Shown in pieces: positions 8,956-16,716 of a DNA stretch of 64,000 nucleotides; within the stretch, counting starts at the first letter, position 1, and each line of letters starts with the position of its first letter. A program made the position numbers and the translations under genes. The DNA is from DAMBHY01 sp032068765 (GTDB lineage: Bacteria > Bacteroidota > Bacteroidia > Bacteroidales > Dysgonomonadaceae): positions 124,001 to 188,000 of the forward strand of contig DAMBHY010000001.1 of assembly GCA_032068765.1 (NCBI GenBank). The letters run 5' to 3'. The notes beneath the pieces were generated by a model, which saw only the letters and a list, made by a program, of their open reading frames with translations, was not told the origin of the DNA and ran no database searches.

Positions 8956-9615
8956 TCAATAATACCTGAAAACGATAGTTATCAGAGGAGATTTTGCCAT
9001 GTCGGCGGGATTGGAACCATTCATTCCTTCGGGAATCGGCTGGTGTAATTTGTTGAAATGTTCTATCCAAAATGGTTCAGTTTTTCCGGTTTCTTTATTT
9101 TTAAAAGACATTTTGAGCGGTGCAAATATTGGATTTTGCAACGAGTCTGTAAATGCAAATCTTATCAACTCACTGCAATAATATGCATCGTTGTTTTCAT
9201 TATAGGCATAATCATAACTCTTTCCCGACTTTTGCTCTGCAAAATAAATGGCTTTTGAAAGCATTACTTTGTCGAGCGATTTGATTCTGCCCACTGCCAT
9301 GTATGTTTTATTGTTTTGCGATAGGGTTTTATCCTTGAAATCTTTGAATGAAGTCCGAACAACACCTTCGGGAGAAGTTGCCTCCCATACCCATATTTTA
9401 CTTCCAATCTTTTCCACAAAACCCACGTGTGAAAATGGAGTTTCCATCTTCGTAGAAGTACTATTTTTAATGGCGTTGGTAAAATTAGTATTTTCTTTCC
9501 CTACAGTGAATAGTAAATCTCCCGATCTTGGGGTAAAATGATTCACTTGACATCCGCATAAAGCAAATGAAATGAAAAAAAACAAAAGGTATTTATATAA
9601 CTTTTTTGTCCACAT
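8956..9615 (-). CDS. YiiX/YebB-like NlpC/P60 permuted cysteine hydrolase, lipoprotein
   Basis: 219 residues with a lipoprotein signal (MWTKKLYKYLLFFF..ALCGC, Cys22). The mature protein has the permuted papain-like arrangement of YiiX-type hydrolases: PRSGDLLF at the start of the domain, FSHVGFV giving the catalytic His, and YYCSELIRFAF about 85 residues later giving the catalytic Cys. Such enzymes hydrolyse peptidoglycan peptides or lipid amide/ester bonds; the substrate here is unknown. The start ATG lies inside the 3' end of the racemase gene (23-base overlap), so the two are translationally coupled. Third gene of the GNAT-racemase-hydrolase operon. Confidence 0.85.
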   Translation of the reverse strand: MWTKKLYKYLLFFFISFALCGCQVNHFTPRSGDLLFTVGKENTNFTNAIKNSTSTKMETPFSHVGFVEKIGSKIWVWEATSPEGVVRTSFKDFKDKTLSQNNKTYMAVGRIKSLDKVMLSKAIYFAEQKSGKSYDYAYNENNDAYYCSELIRFAFTDSLQNPIFAPLKMSFKNKETGKTEPFWIEHFNKLHQPIPEGMNGSNPADMAKSPLITIVFRYY

Positions 9616-10663
9616 ACCTTGAATTCAAAATTTTCAGAATACCCATGTAATCGAGTCTAAATTTGACCAAATCGCCTATGTTATATTCTTTCTCTTCCTT
9701 GCCGATTTCTACAACTATCATATCTGAACTCATGCCCACAATATGAAGATTTTCATCCATCAAAGTGATATGCTCCTGATCAACATCCAGAAGGCCGATG
9801 TCAAGAATGGCACGTTTGGCTTTTTTACCGATTAAATTTTCGTCAAACTCAAATGTTTTACCTTCAAGATTTGTTCCAGTTTCACCTGTTGGGACCATCG
9901 GTTTTTCTTTCAGTTCAATAATCTCGGCGTATAGCAAAAAAACATCGTTTTGCATTTCGGGAATAACGGAGTCGTTGTAAACATCGGTACCCAAATATAG
10001 CGTCTCTCCCACTCTGAAATGATTGACACCTTTGGGCAATCTGTCTTGAAAAATTAATGGAATGGTGACGGACGAACCTCCAGACACATATTGTAATTTC
10101 TTATTGAATTTTGCCTCTATCAATTGTGCATATAAACTGAGTTGTATCAATTTATCGTGATTGGGAAGAATACCATAAAGGCACGATAGATTAGCTCCCA
10201 ATCCCACCACTTCTATATTTTTCATCTGAAAAATATCTTTGTAGAATGCCACAAAATCGTCACGCATCACTCCTTCACGCAACTCACCCAGCTCAATCAT
10301 CACAATCACCTTGTGAATTTTGTTCTGGCGCTGCGCCTCTTCAGACAACATTTTTATAGTAGCACGATGAGTGTTTACACTGATATCAGCGTATTTAACT
10401 ACGCCTTTAATTGCTCTTTTTGCAGGAGGTTTTATGTAGATTGTTTCAATGTCGGGTCGGATAGATTTAATGGTTTTCAGATTCGAAACGCGCGAATCAC
10501 ACACTTGTTTTATGTCGAATTTCAATACTTGTTCCAGGAAAAGCGTATTTCCACAAAGCATTTTTGTAACCGCCGCCCATTGTATTCCTTTTTTGTTAAA
10601 TAAATCATTGAGATAATTAAAATTTTCTTCTAGTTTCTTCGCGTTAAGTGTAATAAATGCCAT
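9593..10663 (-). CDS. Ornithine racemase-like PLP enzyme (alanine racemase fold type III)
   Basis: 356 residues of the fold type III PLP family. The PLP-binding Lys34 is in WAAVTKMLCGN. Regions such as VCDSRVSNLKTIK, VKYADISVNT, IVMIELGELREG, VSGGSSVTIPL, NHFRVGETLYLG and the C-terminal GDLVKFRLDYMGILK follow, from memory, the clostridial ornithine racemase Orr closely rather than the biosynthetic alanine racemase Alr. The family interconverts L- and D-amino acids; ornithine is the best-supported guess, alanine or lysine remain possible. It starts 4 bases after the GNAT stop and overlaps the YiiX-like gene by 23 bases, a tight three-gene operon. Confidence 0.8.
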   Translation of the reverse strand: MAFITLNAKKLEENFNYLNDLFNKKGIQWAAVTKMLCGNTLFLEQVLKFDIKQVCDSRVSNLKTIKSIRPDIETIYIKPPAKRAIKGVVKYADISVNTHRATIKMLSEEAQRQNKIHKVIVMIELGELREGVMRDDFVAFYKDIFQMKNIEVVGLGANLSCLYGILPNHDKLIQLSLYAQLIEAKFNKKLQYVSGGSSVTIPLIFQDRLPKGVNHFRVGETLYLGTDVYNDSVIPEMQNDVFLLYAEIIELKEKPMVPTGETGTNLEGKTFEFDENLIGKKAKRAILDIGLLDVDQEHITLMDENLHIVGMSSDMIVVEIGKEEKEYNIGDLVKFRLDYMGILKILNSRYVDKKVI

Positions 10664-10667
10664 ATGA

Positions 10668-11129
10668 TTATTTCTTTAGGCGCATCTCAAGATACTTATT
10701 TGTAAATCCTAGTTTTTCGTATAAAAATTTTGCAGGATTGTGCGGTTCTACATGCAATGCGATGTCACCTTCGGTGTGGTCAATTGCATATTTCATCAGG
10801 CGTTTTCCCAGACCTTTGCCTCTGCAATCAGAATGAGTTGCAATATACACCAAAATATTTTCAGGAATATATTTTTTCATTCCGGTCTGGTTGATGATTA
10901 CCGTTCCCACTACATCGCCTTTTTGATCATACATCACATGTACCTGTCCTCCGTCGGAGTCTGTTTCTTTAAAAGCATATTGTACACATTTTTCGATATC
11001 CTGACGCGGGTCTCCAAAATTCTCTAAATGCTTGAATAAAAAGTCGATAAATTGTTCTCTTTCTTTGTCGGTTGGTTTGTTTTCAGGTGAAAACGTTTTG
11101 ATTAAATGTTCTGTTTTTCTAATTTCCAT
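10668..11129 (-). CDS. GNAT family N-acetyltransferase
   Basis: I chose the ATG at 11129 (153 residues, beginning MEIRKTEH); an upstream in-frame extension to 11201 would start inside the promoter. The acetyl-CoA pyrophosphate-binding motif is CRGKGLGKRLMKYA (motif A, Q/RxxGxG/A), preceded by a VVGTVIINQTG strand and followed by ALHVEPHNPAKFLYEKLGF (motif B), which is typical GNAT. The substrate is not readable; the co-transcribed racemase suggests an amino-acid or D-amino-acid acceptor (inference only). A promoter with both boxes lies immediately upstream, placing the transcript start almost on the start codon. Confidence 0.88.
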   Translation of the reverse strand: MEIRKTEHLIKTFSPENKPTDKEREQFIDFLFKHLENFGDPRQDIEKCVQYAFKETDSDGGQVHVMYDQKGDVVGTVIINQTGMKKYIPENILVYIATHSDCRGKGLGKRLMKYAIDHTEGDIALHVEPHNPAKFLYEKLGFTNKYLEMRLKK

Positions 11130-11134
11130 ATACA

Positions 11135-11166
11135 CAAATATAGTTAAAATTTTTAAGGATTGCAAA
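11135..11166 (-). promoter_or_regulatory. Bacteroidota-type promoter of the GNAT-racemase-hydrolase operon
   Basis: Minus strand: TTTG at 11166-11163, 20-base spacer, then TATATTTG at 11142-11135 (full match to TAnnTTTG). The transcript would begin near 11130, practically at the ATG (11129), suggesting a leaderless or near-leaderless mRNA. Confidence 0.5.
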
Positions 11167-11550
11167 TTATTCGTGTTCTTTTTTCGTACAAAGATGTTCA
11201 TTTTCGTACTATGTTTAAAAAAATTTTCTATTGATAATCATAGTTTTAAATACCTTGTCGCGACCTTTGTTATAATAAAAGCAAAAAAATAATATCAAAA
11301 TATGGATAGAAAGATTCCAACAGAAATTCTTCGAAAAGAAAAACAAAAAAGTTATTGAAAATCGGAGCGATTATATTGGTTTTTATCGGCACTGTACACA
11401 CACCTCTGGACAGATTTTTTAAAAGGTTTTGAAAAAACTCAGTTACAAATAACATTTTTCTTTCATTACCGATTGTAAAGTACATTCAAAATCTATTTGA
11501 ATACAATAATTTTTTGAGAATTTGGGAAAAACTTCGAAAATTGGGTTTCT

Positions 11551-11602
11551 TCAAAAAATAAAATGTGAAAAACAGCGAAAATCCAATTTTCTCGTACGTG
11601 AA
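11551..11602 (+). repeat. 52-bp direct repeat, copy 1
   Basis: Starts TCAAAAAATAAAATGT and includes AACAGCGAAAATCC and TTTTCTCGTACGTGAA; matches copy 2 at 11674-11725 with only a few differences (offset 123 bases). Confidence 0.75.
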
Positions 11603-11673
11603 TTTGCGAAAAATAGTGTTTTTCCAGTTTCCTCATACGAGAATTTGTAAAAAATAGTGTTTTCTCAGTTTTC

Positions 11674-11725
11674 TCAAAAAATAAAATGTAAAAAACAGCG
11701 AAAATCCGGTTTTCTCATACGTGAA
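11674..11725 (+). repeat. 52-bp direct repeat, copy 2
   Basis: Second copy of the 11551-11602 unit, differing mainly at CCGG versus CCAA and CATACG versus CGTACG. Confidence 0.75.
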
Positions 11726-11846
11726 AATGGGAAAATTGGTATTTTTCTCATTTTCTCAAATCGGAATTGTCAATTTTCGAAGTTTTTCCCAAATTCTCGT
11801 TTTTGATAACAAAAAAATATCCCTGATTGAAAAAATTTAAAAATAA

Positions 11847-11875
11847 TGTAACGGATTCTCCTTTCACATCGTCTA
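11847..11875 (+). promoter_or_regulatory. ECF-sigma-type promoter of the DUF2807 gene
   Basis: TGTAAC at 11847-11852, 17-base spacer, CGTCTA at 11870-11875. The AAC in the -35 and CGTC in the -10 are the hallmark of ECF sigma-factor promoters and differ from the TAnnTTTG housekeeping type. Predicted transcript start is near 11882, leaving about 40 bases of leader before the ATG at 11923. Confidence 0.6.
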
Positions 11876-11922
11876 ATATTTATAGAAACCATCGAAGTAG
11901 AATAAACTTAAAACAAATCAAT

Positions 11923-12762
11923 ATGAAGACTAAGCATTTATTTTTGACGTGTGCCTTTCTTTTGGCAACAATTTCCATTCAAGCGCAAAGCAGAAACATA
12001 GTTAGACAAAAAAGAATTGTAGCGCCTTTCTCCGCAATAGATGCTTCTGGAGGTTGGGATGTGATTATTCAGCAAGGAAACCGTCAGGAGGTGATTATAG
12101 AAGTGAACGAGGACCGTCTAAACGAAGCGAGAACGGAAGTGCGAAACGGAACACTTCATATTTATTCTAAGAGCAAAAACAGAATAAGGACTATAATTGG
12201 CGGAAGAAAAAATGTAAAAAAGGCCTACATCACCGTTACCAATTTGAGAAGTCTTTCCGCTTCCGGAGGAGTAGATATTGATTTTAAAACGCCTTTGACT
12301 GCCGACAATTTTGCCATTAAAATGAGCGGAGGAAGCAACTTGAACAGACTTACCCTAGCTTGCAAACTATTTTCGGGCAATTTTTCCGGTGGTTGTGATG
12401 CGAATGTTCGTTTTACAAGTGTAAGAGATTTGCAAATGGATGCAAGCGGCGGTTGCGACGTAGTTTTATCGAACATTTCCTCAGATAATTGTAGTGTGAA
12501 AGCCAGCGGAGGTTGTGATGTAAAAGTTAGCGGAAGAACAAATAATTTGACGCTTTCCGCATCAGGTGGCGTGGATATCCACGCGAGCAAACTAATTGCC
12601 AAAGGTGTTAAAGCAGATTGTTCTGGTGCTGCGGATGCCAGTGTTTATGCCACAGAATTTATCGATGTTAAACTTTCCGGAGCCTGCGATTTTGAGTGTT
12701 ATGGTCATCCGAGCAAGGTGATAAAAAATATTGACAAATCCTCTTCTTTGAGGTTCCGATAA
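11923..12762 (+). CDS. DUF2807 (head GIN domain) exported protein
   Basis: I chose the ATG at 11923 (279 residues) because it opens a clear Sec signal peptide (MKTKHLFLTCAFLLATISIQA, cleavage after AQA or AQS); the longer reading from a TTG at 11827 would start upstream of the predicted promoter. The mature part is a right-handed beta-helix-like repeat protein with many SGG/SGGCD words (ASGGWDV, ASGGVDI, MSGGSNL, FSGGCDA, ASGGCDV, SGACDFE). This is the DUF2807 pattern, sometimes annotated as putative auto-transporter adhesin. The ECF-type promoter upstream suggests expression in an envelope-stress or surface-signalling regulon. Function unknown. Confidence 0.9.
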   Translation: MKTKHLFLTCAFLLATISIQAQSRNIVRQKRIVAPFSAIDASGGWDVIIQQGNRQEVIIEVNEDRLNEARTEVRNGTLHIYSKSKNRIRTIIGGRKNVKKAYITVTNLRSLSASGGVDIDFKTPLTADNFAIKMSGGSNLNRLTLACKLFSGNFSGGCDANVRFTSVRDLQMDASGGCDVVLSNISSDNCSVKASGGCDVKVSGRTNNLTLSASGGVDIHASKLIAKGVKADCSGAADASVYATEFIDVKLSGACDFECYGHPSKVIKNIDKSSSLRFR

Positions 12763-12770
12763 ATATCATG

Positions 12771-12807
12771 AAAGAGTCTATTAAATCTCAATAATAGACT
12801 CTTTTTT
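12771..12807 (+). terminator. Intrinsic terminator after the DUF2807 gene
   Basis: AAAGAGTCTATT (12771-12782) pairs with AATAGACTCTTT (12792-12803), with a T-run on the plus strand. Confidence 0.85.
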
Positions 12808-12875
12808 ATTTACTTTGAATTTTAAGATTTATGAAATTCGAGTTTCATGGAAAAAGGCTCATAAAAGTATGAAAT

Positions 12876-15800
12876 TTACATTTTAAGCATAAAATCCTTA
12901 TAATGCTCCAAAAAAGAAGCGTAAATAGGATGCTGACTTAGAATACGGGCATTACCTACCAAGAACATTTGCTGACGCGCACGGGTAAGCGAAACATTCA
13001 ACTTTCTGTCTACCGTCCCTTCACGATTGAGATTACAAAGGAAATTCAACTGATAAGGTTTGCTCACGCAAAAAGACAAAATAGTAATGTCCCGCTGACT
13101 TCCCTGAAATCTCTCCACAGTATCTATCATAATCTGTTCGTAATTCTCAATTTTGGCTTCAACAAGTTTGTGTCTTATCAAAGCAATTTGATTGCGATAA
13201 GGTGCGATAATTCCCAGTTTTTGTAGGTTAAATTCCAATCCATTAGCCAAGTAAACTTCTTTCAGATTTTGGATTAATTCAACAATAATATTTGCCTCTG
13301 CCTCATTAATTTTAGGCGATTGCGCGTATTCATATTTTTCTGTTGAAAAGAAATATGTTCGGTTATTCGCAATGATTTTTTGGAGATAATTGTCTACGTC
13401 AAACTTCCTCAACTTCCACTCGTCTTGTTGCCAATCACAGGCAGGAAAAAGATTATTGTCATAAAAATATTTCGCAGGAAAAATAGAAATATCTTTATGC
13501 ATTCTACCCTGGCGAGTCAATTGCGTATAGGCATAATTCCAGTTATTCATCTTTGCTTGGCGCAAAAGTCTCTCGAACAAGGAATCACGACAATCAAAAA
13601 TTTCTAATTCGTTCAATTGTTCATCATTAATAGCCGAAACTTTCTCTTTCTGCAAGACAATAGTTGACAATTGATTATGATCTCCAATCAATATAAACTT
13701 TTCAAAATTTGGCAACAGACCAATTAATTGTGGTTCCAAAATCTGCGACGCTTCGTCAATAATAGCAATGTCAAACTTCTTCAATGAAAATAGTTCTTGA
13801 CGCCCGTTTATGGAAGCTACTGTAGAAACAAAAATTCTAGTATTCAGAATTTTATTACGTAATTCTTCTCTGTTCGCAGATTTTTCAGCCACTCTTTGCA
13901 GCAATTGTTCGCGGTATTTTTCATCACAAGCCAATTCAGTGCCGACTCTCAGATATTTATTGCAGACACGGTTTTTACAGTCAAACGCATCATGAATTGC
14001 TTCACACAATTCATCCACAGCCCGATTGGTATAGGCAAGTACCAGAATATTGATTTCTGGTTTTTTATATAACTCTTCTATCAATCGTCTGGCAAAGATG
14101 GAAGTCTTTCCGGTTCCGGGAGGACCCACAATCAGGAAATAATCTTTTGAGTTCAGCGTATTTTCAATAATATCTTCGGGATAATCAGCTCGTGATTTTA
14201 ATGTGGGTTCTTCAGGCGCAGTCAATCCAAGCAGAAGATTTCGTTTTTGCACGGGAGACTTTAAAAACGAAAATAAACCTTTGAACATTGCATTGTAAGA
14301 CGAATCCAACGTATCGTGTTCGATTGCCCAAAACTGATTTTCTTTAAAGTAGCTTTCATTGCGCTGTTTGAAGCGAAGATATATTTCCACTTTTTCAGGA
14401 GTTATAGCAGCAATGGTACCTTTCAGAATTTGTTTATTCAAAACAGTATCATCAGCAGAATTTCTTGGATAAACGATGCAAATATCGCCTTCACGGAAGT
14501 TGACTATAGAATTACCTAATTGATTTCTGAGGAAGGTCAACTGCATGCCATTATTAATTTCATCTTTACTAATCAAAGAAAGATTTGCAATCACATCCAG
14601 TGATTCGAGTCTATCCTCAAAATCTGTATTCCAAAGAGAAGCCACGCCACGCGATGTTTCATAGGTTGTATCGCCAATTTTTTGCAAATACAATTCTCGC
14701 GCAATAAATCGGATGTAGGTATAAAAATACCTCTTTTCAATATCCGTCGCTTGTTGAAGGATTTGTTCTGTGAGTTCAAGTTTTTGTACGAAGAAATACG
14801 GAATTTTCTGAACTTGAGGAAGTGAAAAAACATTCTTAAACATTTTTTCCACTATCTCATTATCTCCATACACAAGTTGATATTCCTGAATGATAATATG
14901 ATTGCGCAAATTGACAATTTCTTTTTCTAATTGATGATAACCCGCTGCAAAACGCAGATTTTCGCCCGAATTATCGCTCGCAGAATAAAGAACGGAAGTG
15001 TGAATTTTTCTATCTGTTTTGCCAAAAACGCTTTCTATCATCAAGCGGTAAACCGCTATCTGCACTTCGTGACTCAAAGAGATTTTTCCTGCATTATTAG
15101 AAGGAAAAGGCAATTTTCCAGATTTCAATTCAATGATATTCGTTGTTTCCTCAGAATCCGCTAGCAAATCTAGTCTTCCTTGAAATCCAAATGTTTCGCT
15201 GAAGAAAGACGGCTCCAAGGTGCAATTTCTCACATCTATTCCTTGTTTCGGAAAATCTTCTTGAATTGTTCGCTTGATATTTTTAAAATGACGCTCAGCT
15301 TTTTTCATGAAAAGTTGAAAATCTTCACGACTTCTAATGTCGGTGCATGCAGTATATTCAAACGGAAAAGTTTTGAATGAATGAAGAAACGAATCTTTGA
15401 ACGATACATTCTCAATCTTTTCGGCATACACCAATTCATCCAAAAAAAAGTTGGCAAGATTACCCAATAGAAAATGATCTTTGTTTTCCCGATCTTCAAA
15501 TTTTTTGAGAAAATAAAGTAATGGCGAAATACAATAATCTTGAAAGCACGCCGCGATAGCTGAAGCATCAATCAGATAATCAGGTTCGAGAACGATAAAT
15601 TCTGGAATAATTGTGGCGTTTTGTTGCAACGAATAATTGACAACATTGATTTGGGCACCTTCCCAAAATAGCTCAACAGAACTATCAAAAATATCATTTG
15701 TCGGATGAACGCCGTATTGAACTACAACCTTAGAACCAGTTTCTTCACAAATACAAATTAGTTGTTTCTTTTCCTTATCGATAGATTCGATTTGAAGACG

Positions 15801-16199
15801 CAGTTTTTTTGATTTTAACGATATTTCTTGCGGTTTGTCGGTGTCCTCTACTTCTATATTTGCAGCTTCACCTCGAATAAATTGTAGCAAATTAATCACC
15901 GCAACGTGTGCAGTTCTGAATGAATTTTGAGAAATGGTGACTTCCTTATTTTTCCTTAATTCTCTTGCATTCACACGGATATTCTGCAATTGCCATTCAA
16001 GATTTTTGGGAAGATTGTATTTTTGCGCAACAAAAACTATACGTGAGAAAAACGTAGAGAATTGAATGACTTCATCGCTTGTGATGTCATTACAAATGCG
16101 TTCAAGCAAATTTTTTACCTGAAAAAACTTCTCATTTTGGTTCAGCGAAGATTTTTCGATTTCATAGAGTTCGTCAAGATATATTTGAACGTCTGTCAT
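12876..16199 (-). CDS. Dna2-like nuclease-helicase (PD-(D/E)XK plus superfamily 1 helicase)
   Basis: About 1107 residues. An N-terminal PD-(D/E)XK (Cas4/RecB-like) nuclease lies at about residues 335-390: GRLDLLAD with Asp344, IIELKSGK with Glu357 and Lys359, then QIAVY. A C-terminal SF1 helicase follows: Walker A VGPPGTGKTS (about 692-700), Walker B IIDEASQI, GDHNQLST, LTRQGRMH, VERFQGSQRD and SLTRARQQ. This is the DNA2/NAM7 type (5'-3' SF1B). I see no four-cysteine iron-sulfur set around the nuclease. The start is the ATG at 16199, not the preceding TTG; its A is the last base of the dgkA stop. Likely DNA repair or foreign-DNA processing; specific role unknown. Confidence 0.9.
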   Translation of the reverse strand: MTDVQIYLDELYEIEKSSLNQNEKFFQVKNLLERICNDITSDEVIQFSTFFSRIVFVAQKYNLPKNLEWQLQNIRVNARELRKNKEVTISQNSFRTAHVAVINLLQFIRGEAANIEVEDTDKPQEISLKSKKLRLQIESIDKEKKQLICICEETGSKVVVQYGVHPTNDIFDSSVELFWEGAQINVVNYSLQQNATIIPEFIVLEPDYLIDASAIAACFQDYCISPLLYFLKKFEDRENKDHFLLGNLANFFLDELVYAEKIENVSFKDSFLHSFKTFPFEYTACTDIRSREDFQLFMKKAERHFKNIKRTIQEDFPKQGIDVRNCTLEPSFFSETFGFQGRLDLLADSEETTNIIELKSGKLPFPSNNAGKISLSHEVQIAVYRLMIESVFGKTDRKIHTSVLYSASDNSGENLRFAAGYHQLEKEIVNLRNHIIIQEYQLVYGDNEIVEKMFKNVFSLPQVQKIPYFFVQKLELTEQILQQATDIEKRYFYTYIRFIARELYLQKIGDTTYETSRGVASLWNTDFEDRLESLDVIANLSLISKDEINNGMQLTFLRNQLGNSIVNFREGDICIVYPRNSADDTVLNKQILKGTIAAITPEKVEIYLRFKQRNESYFKENQFWAIEHDTLDSSYNAMFKGLFSFLKSPVQKRNLLLGLTAPEEPTLKSRADYPEDIIENTLNSKDYFLIVGPPGTGKTSIFARRLIEELYKKPEINILVLAYTNRAVDELCEAIHDAFDCKNRVCNKYLRVGTELACDEKYREQLLQRVAEKSANREELRNKILNTRIFVSTVASINGRQELFSLKKFDIAIIDEASQILEPQLIGLLPNFEKFILIGDHNQLSTIVLQKEKVSAINDEQLNELEIFDCRDSLFERLLRQAKMNNWNYAYTQLTRQGRMHKDISIFPAKYFYDNNLFPACDWQQDEWKLRKFDVDNYLQKIIANNRTYFFSTEKYEYAQSPKINEAEANIIVELIQNLKEVYLANGLEFNLQKLGIIAPYRNQIALIRHKLVEAKIENYEQIMIDTVERFQGSQRDITILSFCVSKPYQLNFLCNLNREGTVDRKLNVSLTRARQQMFLVGNARILSQHPIYASFLEHYKDFMLKM

Positions 16200-16570
16200 C
16201 AAAACAACTCAATAATCCTTTTTAAAAAAACAACCAAACCTACTGCAAAAGCAGAAAAAGCTGCCAAAAGTACACCGCCCGCAGCAATATCTTTTGCACT
16301 TTTTATTAACGGATGAATTTTTTTATCACAAGCGTAATCTGCCAAATTTTCTAAAGCGGTATTGATTGCTTCTAGCGAAAAAACCAATCCTATAACAATA
16401 ATTATTGCAATCCATTCGCCCCGAGAAATTTCGAATACAAAGCCCAATCCAACTGCTAGGATAGTAAGGTACAAATGAATCCACGCGTTGGGAGTTTGTT
16501 TAAACATAGAGGCAATACCTTGAAATGCATAGTCGAAAGATTTAGTAAGTTTTTTCAGGAATGAAACCAT
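16199..16570 (-). CDS. dgkA: Diacylglycerol kinase / undecaprenol kinase family protein
   Basis: 123 residues from the ATG at 16570 (an upstream extension to 16669 is unlikely). Three membrane helices and the family signature EAINTALENLADYA (Glu, Asn catalytic/metal-binding) at about residues 68-81 and AKDIAAGGVLL at about 91-101 identify the small integral-membrane DgkA family; Gram-positive members phosphorylate undecaprenol. Basic N-terminus with FLKKLTKSFDYAFQG. Its stop shares one base with the start of the nuclease-helicase gene, so they are co-transcribed. Divergent from the gene at 16717. Confidence 0.93.
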   Translation of the reverse strand: MVSFLKKLTKSFDYAFQGIASMFKQTPNAWIHLYLTILAVGLGFVFEISRGEWIAIIIVIGLVFSLEAINTALENLADYACDKKIHPLIKSAKDIAAGGVLLAAFSAFAVGLVVFLKRIIELF

Positions 16571-16669
16571 GATGATTAGTGTGTGAATGTTATTTGTGAA
16601 ATCAAAAATACAAAAAAATGAATATATCATAAAAACAAAATTCCGCTCCCTATTTAAACGCACTTTCAT

Positions 16670-16677
16670 TATCTTTG
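16670..16677 (+). promoter_or_regulatory. Candidate -7 element for the 16717 gene
   Basis: TATCTTTG matches TAnnTTTG fully; no clear -33 box. The leader would be about 35 bases. It lies in the divergent region between dgkA and the zinc-ribbon gene. Confidence 0.4.
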
Positions 16678-16716
16678 TTAATGTCTATATAAACTGTCTT
16701 AAACTTCCTGTAAAAT

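Larger units (their letters stand above)
11516..11798. repeat. 28-bp perfect inverted repeat bounding a repetitive block
   Basis: The left arm at 11516-11543 (starting GAGAATTTGGG) is the exact reverse complement of the right arm at 11771-11798 (ending CCCAAATTCTC). The 227 bases between contain the internal direct repeats and several TTCTC(A/G)TACGTGAA-like words. No ORF of note and no transposase remnant is visible inside, so this is not a recognisable MITE or IS. Confidence 0.8.
11167..11846. other. Long AT-rich intergenic region without genes
   Basis: No credible coding sequence on either strand; the few ORFs are short and of skewed AT-rich composition. Its 3' half (from 11516) is built from related GAAAA/TTTTC words: one perfect 28-bp inverted repeat and one pair of 52-bp direct repeats, both listed separately. 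Confidence 0.6.

Noticed and set aside
11270..11485. 71-codon minus-strand ORF
   Set aside because: AT-rich Phe/Leu composition inside a non-coding gap; no start signal, no homology pattern.
11827..11922. TTG-initiated N-terminal extension of the DUF2807 protein
   Set aside because: Would begin before the predicted ECF promoter and would bury a clean signal peptide; start moved to 11923.
12225..12602. 125-codon minus-strand ORF
   Set aside because: Mirror image of the repeated SGG codons of the DUF2807 gene; a shadow of its codon bias.
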